From: JABWCE01 sp964355045
GTDB lineage: Bacteria; Bacteroidota; Bacteroidia; NS11-12g; UBA9320
DNA: 27,696 nucleotides
Assembly (NCBI GenBank): GCA_964355045.1
Contig: CAYHCM010000037.1
Coordinates: 1 to 27,696, forward strand
Direction: 5' to 3'
Both the position numbers and the translations under genes were made by a program. Under the pieces are notes generated by a model. That model had not been told where the DNA came from. It worked only from the letters and a program-made list of their open reading frames with translations, and did not search any database. Below, piece after piece: positions 22,497 through 27,696 of this stretch (position 1 is the first letter of the stretch; each line of letters begins with the position of its first letter).

Positions 22497-24908
22497 ATGA
22501 AAAAGGCTATAATTCTAATACTAATTACTCTAAATTTAAAATCTTTTGCTCAAAATTTTCAATGGGCTAGAAATTTTGGAGGAGATAAAGCAAGATGTGT
22601 AACTCTTGATGATTCAGGAAACGTTTATACCTTGGGGACTTATCAGGGTACCGTTGATGCTGACCCCGGGCCTAGGACTTTTAATTTAAGTGGGTATGGA
22701 CGTTTTTTGGCCAAACTCGATGCTTCGGGTAATTTTAAATGGGCGGTAAATGTAGCTGGAGATTTTTTCACAACAGCATTTGTTGTTGGACATTCAGGAT
22801 GCATATATATAACTGGACGTTTTTCTGGGAAGCAAGATTTTGATCCAGGAAGCGCGACATATAATTTGCTGTCAGAAGGTGGCGAAGATATATATTTAAC
22901 TAAACTAGGTCCCTCCGGAAAGTTTTTGTGGGCTAAACGAATCGGGGGAAAGGATCGTGAAGAAGGTTGTTCAATTGGACTTGATAATTTTGAAAATATC
23001 CATATCACTGGTTATTACTCTGGTTTAGTGGATTTCGATCCTGGAAGTCCAACATATAAACTAACAGCATGGTATTATGACATTTTTGTAGCGAAATTTG
23101 ACTCATCTGGGAGTTTTATTTGGGTAAAAAGCTTTGGAAGAGGGTATCAAAATTCAGGACTGTCAATTTTTGTGGATCAACCGGGAAACGTATACATAAC
23201 CGGATATTTTGGCCGATATATTGAGTTCAATTCTGGAACTACAAATATTTCTATGTATTCTAGAGGTTCATATGACACCTATGTATTAAAATTAGATTCC
23301 AATGGAAATGTTATCTGGGCAAAGAATTTTGGTGGTCCACTTGATGAAATTGGATTTTCGATCGGAGTCGATCGTCTAGGATATGTATACACATCAGGCT
23401 ATTTTGAAGATTCCGCGGATTTTGATCCAGGTAAAGGAACGTACTATTTAGGAGCAAACAGAAGTCTTGATATTTTTATTTCAAAATTAGACTCTTCTGG
23501 AGACTTTGTGTGGGCTAAAAGAATAGGAGGTATTTCTAAAGATATTGGTAGTTCACTAGCTTTAGATGATTCAGCAAATATTTACTTGACAGGTTATTTT
23601 GAAGATTCTGTTGATTTCGATCCAGGCCAAGGCATTAAATATCTCTTTGGAGATATGCCTAAAAGTATTTTCACGGCTAAATTCTCTACTACAGGTAATC
23701 TGGCTTGGGCAAAAAAAACAGGTGGTTATATAGACTACCCATTTTTTAATTCTATTTCCGTGGATAAGAAAATGAATGTTTACACTACAGGATCATTTTG
23801 GGATTCAACAGATTTCGATCCCGATGAGCCCAGTTCGTTTCTTAATTCTTTGAGTGGTAGCATTTATGTATCAAAACTAGGCCCCTGCCCTTCTCCTTTG
23901 GGTGCAATAAAAGGAGAAATACTGCTTTGTAGCGCATCTGGAAAAACAAGTTATAAAATTTCCCATGCCTCTGGCGCAACAGGATATTTTTGGAAAGTTC
24001 CTCCAGGTATGACAATTGATTCCGGTCAGAATACTAATACTATTCATGTCAGTTTCGGAAAAAGTTCCGGAAAAATTACTGTTGTCGCTACCAATTCTTG
24101 CGATACCAATTCATTCAGTTCTCTTTTTGTCAAAACAGGTACTCCTCCTAAAGTGGGTATTATTGCCAGCCCGTCAATTATTGTTTGTGAAGGCACTACA
24201 TTAAAACTAAGTGGCACAGGGGCTTCTAAATATACTTGGACAGGCGGCGTAAAGAATGGAATAGACTTTAAGCCTTTCATAAGTCAGAAGTATATTATTG
24301 AAGGCACAGATTCTATCGGATGTATGGGTAAGGATTCCGTGATTACTTCGGTGATACCATTACCTTCAATACTAATCCATCCTTCCGATAAACAAACTAA
24401 AGAAGGTTCCATTGTACAGTTTACTGTTATTTCTAACGATACAAATATTTCTTATCAATGGCAACAGAATACAGGAATGGCTTTTTCTGATCTTTCAAAT
24501 ATTGGACAGTATTCAGGCGTAAATACTGCTACATTAACAATAACCAAAGTTTCGTTATTGCAAACCAAATATAAATTTAGAGTAGTTTTAAGCAGAAAGC
24601 AATGCTCAAGCTATTCAAATTCAGCGATATTGAATGTACTGACAAGTGGCATTTCGAATATAAATACAATTGATGATCTCGAAATTTATCCAAACCCGGC
24701 CAATACAGTTATTGCAGTACAATCCATGTATCTTGGTATGTGCGATTTAGAAATATTAAACTCACTCGGACAAACTGTATTTCATAAAAACAATGTCGAA
24801 TTTTATGAAAATATCAGTATTTCAAACTTAAAGGATGGGGTTTATACAGTAGTTTTAAAATCTGGTAATAGACAGTCCATGATGAAATTAATTAAAACCA
24901 GTTTGTAA
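22497..24908 (+). CDS. Secreted SBBP/DFDPG-repeat beta-propeller protein with type A T9SS sorting domain
   Basis: 803 aa. The signal peptide (about 1-18, ending SFA) is followed by about seven repeats of some 52 residues (about 20-460), each with a 'G-N-V/I-Y-x-T/S-G-Y-F', a 'D-F-D-P-G' turn, and 'K-L-D-S-S-G-x-F-x-W-A-K' (the fourth has EFNSG, the last DFDPD). This is the SBBP-type beta-propeller pattern. Ig-like modules follow (about 465-720), then a type A CTD (about 728-803: LEIYPNPANTVIAVQS ... LKDGVYTVVLKSGN). It should be exported by the type IX system to the surface. It forms the cargo of the first cassette-like unit, with site 1 just 30 bp past its stop. Ligand unknown. At 2.4 kb it is large for a cassette gene. 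Confidence 0.87.
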   Translation: MKKAIILILITLNLKSFAQNFQWARNFGGDKARCVTLDDSGNVYTLGTYQGTVDADPGPRTFNLSGYGRFLAKLDASGNFKWAVNVAGDFFTTAFVVGHSGCIYITGRFSGKQDFDPGSATYNLLSEGGEDIYLTKLGPSGKFLWAKRIGGKDREEGCSIGLDNFENIHITGYYSGLVDFDPGSPTYKLTAWYYDIFVAKFDSSGSFIWVKSFGRGYQNSGLSIFVDQPGNVYITGYFGRYIEFNSGTTNISMYSRGSYDTYVLKLDSNGNVIWAKNFGGPLDEIGFSIGVDRLGYVYTSGYFEDSADFDPGKGTYYLGANRSLDIFISKLDSSGDFVWAKRIGGISKDIGSSLALDDSANIYLTGYFEDSVDFDPGQGIKYLFGDMPKSIFTAKFSTTGNLAWAKKTGGYIDYPFFNSISVDKKMNVYTTGSFWDSTDFDPDEPSSFLNSLSGSIYVSKLGPCPSPLGAIKGEILLCSASGKTSYKISHASGATGYFWKVPPGMTIDSGQNTNTIHVSFGKSSGKITVVATNSCDTNSFSSLFVKTGTPPKVGIIASPSIIVCEGTTLKLSGTGASKYTWTGGVKNGIDFKPFISQKYIIEGTDSIGCMGKDSVITSVIPLPSILIHPSDKQTKEGSIVQFTVISNDTNISYQWQQNTGMAFSDLSNIGQYSGVNTATLTITKVSLLQTKYKFRVVLSRKQCSSYSNSAILNVLTSGISNINTIDDLEIYPNPANTVIAVQSMYLGMCDLEILNSLGQTVFHKNNVEFYENISISNLKDGVYTVVLKSGNRQSMMKLIKTSL

Positions 24909-24937
24909 GAAATAGCTGGGTACCAATAAAAAAACCT

Positions 24938-25071
24938 GCCCATAACCGCACCTTGATGTCATGCTGGTTTTTAGGTTTTGGAAAGTATCTTCTTCCAAGT
25001 TATTTTTGTCTGAATGGAAAGCTTGACGGCTCCGATGGCCGCACGAACATCAAGCTGCAACCGTTATCAGC
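24938..25071. repeat. Cassette-boundary palindrome, site 1 (134 bp)
   Basis: Left core gcccataac (24938-24946) and right core gttatcagc (25063-25071) bracket arms in which ccttgatgtc (24951-24960) pairs with gaacatcaag (25045-25054), after partly matching spacers. Inside are ttggaa/ttccaa and ggc/gcc small stems. The sequence is otherwise unlike sites 2 and 3, so only core and architecture are shared. It includes the first 42 codons of the open frame that runs into the next gene, which makes the ATG at 25014 an unlikely start. Confidence 0.65.
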
Positions 25072-25139
25072 AACTCTTGGGCGACACAGCGACTTTAAAC
25101 ATTCTGCAAGAAATTAACTTTAACAACCAAAATTTAAAA

Positions 25140-26144
25140 ATGACAAAATCAATTTTAACAATTCTCTTTCCGCTTACAATTATTTTAAACAATTGCGGAC
25201 AGACACAAAATCAACAAACCAATAATACAACACATCAGGACACCATACAACCCATTGCCGACACAGGATACAAATGGACACAGCTTACTGCAAATGCCGA
25301 TTTTCGTAAAGCCTACAACTTTCAGTTATTTGCTATAAGAGATACACTATGGGCAATGCATCATGACGGAACATGGTTTTCTTTAGATGGAGCGAAATGG
25401 ATTAAATCACCACTTCCAAATATTTTAAGAGATAATGCCTTCCTTGATTATGTATGGTTCAAAAACGCATTATACAGCATTGGCACTTTTGAGGGTAATG
25501 TTGAACATTACAAATATACTTCTGCAATTTCCAGAACTACAGACATGAAGACTTGGGAAACTCTTGCATCTGAAAGCAATCTACCCAAAAGGTTTTTCTA
25601 TCACCCATTTGTTTTTAAAGACAAACTATGGATAATAGGAGGTAACGATGGCTCTAACAACTTTGATGGGGCTAACAATTTTTCAGATATATGGAATTCT
25701 ACAGATGGTGTGCAATGGATAAAACAAGCAGACAATTTACCATTTGGAAAGCGGGAGCATAGTCAATTCGTTTTATTTAATGACAAGATATTTATGCTCA
25801 ATAATGATGTATGGGCATCAAGTGACGGAATTAACTGGACAAAAGTAGCTGACAGATTAGCGAATGAGAACATTTTTGGATACGCATCAATAGTTTACGA
25901 TAATCAAATTTGGCTCATAGGTTGCAACAGAGATGGCGTATTTCAAAATCAGGTTCTTGTAAGTAAAGACGGTAAAACATGGACAACACAAATTGCACCA
26001 TGGACACCAAGAGGTGCAGCAACAGCTTGTATTCATAAAGGGAAAGTATTTATGACAGGTGGAAAATATGGTGGCTTTACAAAAAACGGAAGAACAATCG
26101 AATTTGTTTATAGCAATGATGTTTGGTCTCTGGAGAAACAATGA
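25140..26144 (+). CDS. Kelch/sialidase-like beta-propeller lipoprotein
   Basis: 334 aa from the ATG at 25140. The upstream in-frame ATG at 25014 lies inside the boundary palindrome and its extra 42 residues hide a lipoprotein signal, so it is rejected. The signal MTKSILTILFPLTIILNNCG gives lipidated Cys19, then a Q/T/N-rich tether. The rest is six or so blade-like units with 'D-x-x-W-x-S-x-D-G-x-x-W' (NFSDIWNSTDGVQWIK, NDVWASSDGINWTK, NQVLVSKDGKTWTT), as in kelch and sialidase-type propellers. No sialidase active-site set was recognised. Likely surface or periplasmic binding protein. Cargo of the second cassette-like unit; site 2 begins 39 bp past the stop. Confidence 0.8.
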   Translation: MTKSILTILFPLTIILNNCGQTQNQQTNNTTHQDTIQPIADTGYKWTQLTANADFRKAYNFQLFAIRDTLWAMHHDGTWFSLDGAKWIKSPLPNILRDNAFLDYVWFKNALYSIGTFEGNVEHYKYTSAISRTTDMKTWETLASESNLPKRFFYHPFVFKDKLWIIGGNDGSNNFDGANNFSDIWNSTDGVQWIKQADNLPFGKREHSQFVLFNDKIFMLNNDVWASSDGINWTKVADRLANENIFGYASIVYDNQIWLIGCNRDGVFQNQVLVSKDGKTWTTQIAPWTPRGAATACIHKGKVFMTGGKYGGFTKNGRTIEFVYSNDVWSLEKQ

Positions 26145-26183
26145 GAAAACAAACTGAACAGCTTCGTGGACAGAGTAGAGTAT

Positions 26184-26338
26184 GCTGATAACATAAAGAT
26201 TAAAAGAAATAAAAAAAAGAAGGGCTTTGTTCGGTAATCAAAGAGTTGAGCTTCTAATGAACAGTGTGTAGGTAAACGAACAGTGGTGCTTCTAAACCCT
26301 TCTTTTTTTACTTCTTTAATCCCTTCTTCGTTAGCGGT
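26184..26338. repeat. Cassette-boundary palindrome, site 2 (155 bp)
   Basis: Left core gctgataac (26184-26192), right core gttagcggt (26330-26338). The arms pair over about 30 bp: gattaaaagaaataaaaaaa with gaaggg (26198-26224) against cccttctttttttacttctttaatc (read from 26297 to 26321), with single-base bulges. The inner part has ctttg/caaag and repeated cttcta and gaacagtg words. It is about 85% identical to site 3 by eye. Confidence 0.75.
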
Positions 26339-26403
26339 CATTGTAAAAGACAACAGTGCAACGATAAAACTTAACAATAGATGACATTAAAAAAGGTTAA
26401 TAT

Positions 26404-26859
26404 ATGAAAGCAAACGGTAAAACAGTAACGGAAATTCTGACAAGCCTGCCAATAGACAGAGCAGAACCTTTTAACAAACTACACGATGTCATTGTAAAAA
26501 ACCTACCCAAAGGTTTTGAACCAGCTATTAGTTATGGTGGATTGGGTTATGTTGTTCCACATAGACTTTATCCTGCGGGCTACCATTGTAAACCAATCGA
26601 ACCACTCCCATTCGCAGGACTTGCTTCGCAGAAAAATTCTATCAATTTTTACCATATGGGTATTTATTCTGACCCAAAATTATTGGAATGGTTTGTAACG
26701 GAATATCCAAAACACAGTAAGCAAAAACTTGATATGGGAAAAAGTTGCGTTCGCTTTAAAAAACTGGACGACATTCCCTACAAACTCATTGGTGAATTAA
26801 TGAAGAAAATGAGCGTGAAAGAATGGATAACTATTTATGAAACTAACTTAAAAAAATAG
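26404..26859 (+). CDS. DUF1801 domain protein
   Basis: 151 aa. KTVTEILTSLPIDRAEPFNKLHDVIVKNLPKGFEPAISYGG with later INFYHMGIYSDPKLLEWFV and GKSCVRFKKLDDIPYKLIGEL match the DUF1801 (YdhG-like) fold, small soluble proteins with a few suggested metal or iron-chaperone roles but no settled function. The ATG lies 66 bp after the right core of site 2. The next gene starts 3 bp after the stop, so they are translated from one message. It is first in the third cassette-like unit. Confidence 0.87.
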   Translation: MKANGKTVTEILTSLPIDRAEPFNKLHDVIVKNLPKGFEPAISYGGLGYVVPHRLYPAGYHCKPIEPLPFAGLASQKNSINFYHMGIYSDPKLLEWFVTEYPKHSKQKLDMGKSCVRFKKLDDIPYKLIGELMKKMSVKEWITIYETNLKK

Positions 26860-26862
26860 ACA

Positions 26863-27258
26863 ATGAAAAAATATATTATTTTAAAATTAATTGGACTGGC
26901 AATACTGACAATGATAACCTTGGTTATTATTTCATTCCTTGAAGTTGCAGTGTATTCTTATCTCATAAATCCTGGACAAGAACAAAGTGTTTATGAAGCG
27001 CACGCAAATTCATCTGCACCTTATATTTCAGGTATTTTTGGGTTTATCGTTTTCTTTCTCATTGCACGATATTGGAAGAAAAAAGAATACCCGAATGTAT
27101 TCAAATTAGCAATTCTTTTCCCACTCATTTATGTTCTCTTGGACATTATCATAATAACAGCAGCAGGTGTGAAATGGTCTGACTTCATTTTAATATTTGC
27201 AATTGCCAATACTGCAAAATATTTAGGCAGTTACTTAGGGTATAAATTGACCAAATGA
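26863..27258 (+). CDS. Small integral membrane protein of unknown function
   Basis: 131 aa with about four hydrophobic segments: about 7-33 (LIGLAILTMITLVIISFLEV), 50-68 (APYISGIFGFIVFFLIARYW), 77-100 (FKLAILFPLIYVLLDIIIIT) and 107-125 (DFILIFAIANTAKYLGSYLG). No recognised motif. It starts 3 bp after the DUF1801 gene and shares its cassette-like unit. The unit ends at site 3, about 95 bp past the stop. The spacer 27259-27353 has no further gene; a 12-codon frame at 27280 is too short to credit. Confidence 0.75.
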   Translation: MKKYIILKLIGLAILTMITLVIISFLEVAVYSYLINPGQEQSVYEAHANSSAPYISGIFGFIVFFLIARYWKKKEYPNVFKLAILFPLIYVLLDIIIITAAGVKWSDFILIFAIANTAKYLGSYLGYKLTK

Positions 27259-27353
27259 AATTACTCTCAGTAAGTATATGAAAATGGAAAAAACTAAATC
27301 ATTTAAGTTGTGCTAAACTTCAACGACACGAATTCTAATGAACAGTAGCACGA

Positions 27354-27508
27354 ACGCATAACATTAAGATTAAAAGAAATAAAAAAAAGAAGGGCTTTGA
27401 GAGGTAAACAAAGAGTTGTGCATCTAACAAACAGTGTTGCGTTAACGAACAGTAGTGCTTCTAAACCCTTCTTTTTTTTACTTCTTTAATCCCTTCTTCG
27501 TTATCGGC
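27354..27508. repeat. Cassette-boundary palindrome, site 3 (155 bp)
   Basis: Left core acgcataac (27354-27362), right core gttatcggc (27500-27508), exactly the same total length as site 2 and almost identical arms (27368-27394 against 27465-27491). The centre differs more (gagaggtaaacaaag, catctaacaaacagtg). A partial copy of the central words (ttctaatgaacagt) sits just upstream at 27333-27346. Confidence 0.75.
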
Positions 27509-27648
27509 TCAATCAATCAAAAAAACACCCCGCGCCTTTGGTGCATACATCCCATTCGGGATGCTAAAAATAGTGTTTAAGGATAATTGCCCAAGGGTAT
27601 TGAAAGCAGCCCAAATTTTTTCATAGCTCTCAGTCAAAAGTACCCAAC

Positions 27649-27682
27649 AAAAAAAGGTGTACCATCCGATACACCTTTTTTT
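27649..27682. terminator. Bidirectional intrinsic terminator near the window end
   Basis: ggtgta (27656-27661) pairs with tacacc (27670-27675) and the flanking seven A and seven T extend the stem to 13 bp with an 8-nt loop. Both strands end in a T-run. Upstream, 27509-27648 holds a short hairpin catccc/gggatg (about 27548-27563) and no credible gene. Confidence 0.8.
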
Positions 27683-27696
27683 ATTTTAGAAAAAAA

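Larger units (their letters stand above)
22341..27508 (+). mobile_element. Integron-like gene cassette array without visible integrase (three units)
   Basis: Units run 22341-25062, 25063-26329 and 26330-27499, each beginning with a GTTA core and ending in a long imperfect palindrome. All four complete genes are on the plus strand and lie 5' of their palindrome. The left core of the terminal palindrome is complementary to the core that starts its own unit: for unit 1 the 16 bases at 22341-22356 match the complement of 24931-24946 at 15 positions; for unit 2, 25063-25077 matches the complement of 26177-26192 with one inserted base; for unit 3 the match is weak beyond GTTA. This is the expected arrangement of circularising integron cassettes, but cores deviate from GTTRRRY. 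Inference; no recombinase in view. Confidence 0.6.

Noticed and set aside
22643..23008. Minus-strand 121-codon frame
   Set aside because: Antisense to the repeat region of the SBBP gene; the apparent repeats are the mirror of DFDPG units.
25014..25139. Upstream in-frame ATG for the kelch-like lipoprotein
   Set aside because: It lies within boundary palindrome site 1 and would bury a good lipoprotein signal that starts at 25140.
26108..26377. Minus-strand 89-codon frame
   Set aside because: It lies across palindrome site 2 and the end of the lipoprotein gene; a by-product of the repeat.
27509..27648. Short minus-strand frame reading PNGMYAPKARGVFLID
   Set aside because: No start, no domain; could be a gene remnant but cannot be supported.
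1..27696. tRNA, rRNA and phage genes
   Set aside because: No cloverleaf-like or rRNA-like stretch and no structural phage gene was recognised when reading both strands.

Overview
The window is chromosomal-type DNA of a low-GC member of the Bacteroidota. The evidence is a PorP/SprF-type outer membrane protein, three secreted proteins with type IX secretion C-terminal signals (one type B, two type A), Bacteroidetes-style promoters (TTTG then TAnnTTTG), and DUF2752, 'CCC motif'-like and DUF502 membrane proteins. No rRNA or tRNA gene and no CRISPR array were seen. Genus cannot be fixed from this sequence.

Layout. (1) 1-5156, minus strand: a two-gene operon of a large type B CTD surface protein and a PorP/SprF protein fused to a SPOR domain. 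Its 3' end carries a 261-bp MITE-like insertion bounded by 37-38 bp direct repeats. (2) 5157-9425: a 54-aa basic protein with its own terminator, a lipoprotein, a ParE-type toxin-antitoxin pair and an exported protein of unknown function. (3) 9497-15001: mainly housekeeping and membrane genes. These are a geranylgeranyl-reductase-like flavoprotein, GTP cyclohydrolase I, a PTPS/QueD-family enzyme, an ECF sigma factor with repeats upstream, a lycopene-cyclase-domain protein, and DUF2752, CCC-like and DUF502 proteins. (4) 15311-19037: acyl-CoA dehydrogenase with a 58-aa ORF behind it, then an RqcH/NFACT-like protein transcribed with methionine aminopeptidase. (5) 19176-27696: an accessory region, all plus strand. 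It holds a type A CTD adhesin, a HigBA pair, a DFDPG/SBBP-repeat CTD protein, a kelch/sialidase-like lipoprotein, a DUF1801 protein and a small membrane protein.

The most interesting structure is in region 5. Genes there are separated by long imperfect palindromes of 134-155 bp, each bounded by an inverted core of the form GCNNATAAC ... GTTATNNGC. For two of three units the left core of the palindrome at the end of the unit is the exact complement of the core at the START of that same unit, and the match runs on into flanking DNA. It is not the best complement of the right core of its own palindrome. That is the signature expected of integron-type circularising gene cassettes, where crossover occurs inside the core and the variable bases travel with the cassette. 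The cores do not fit the classical GTTRRRY consensus and no integrase is visible here, so this may be an integrase-less cassette cluster or an undescribed cassette system. The HigBA pair at the upstream edge fits this, because toxin-antitoxin cassettes are typical of large cassette arrays.

Coding calls rest on motif recognition and reading frames only. No database search was run, and the cassette interpretation is an inference with explicit tests given.
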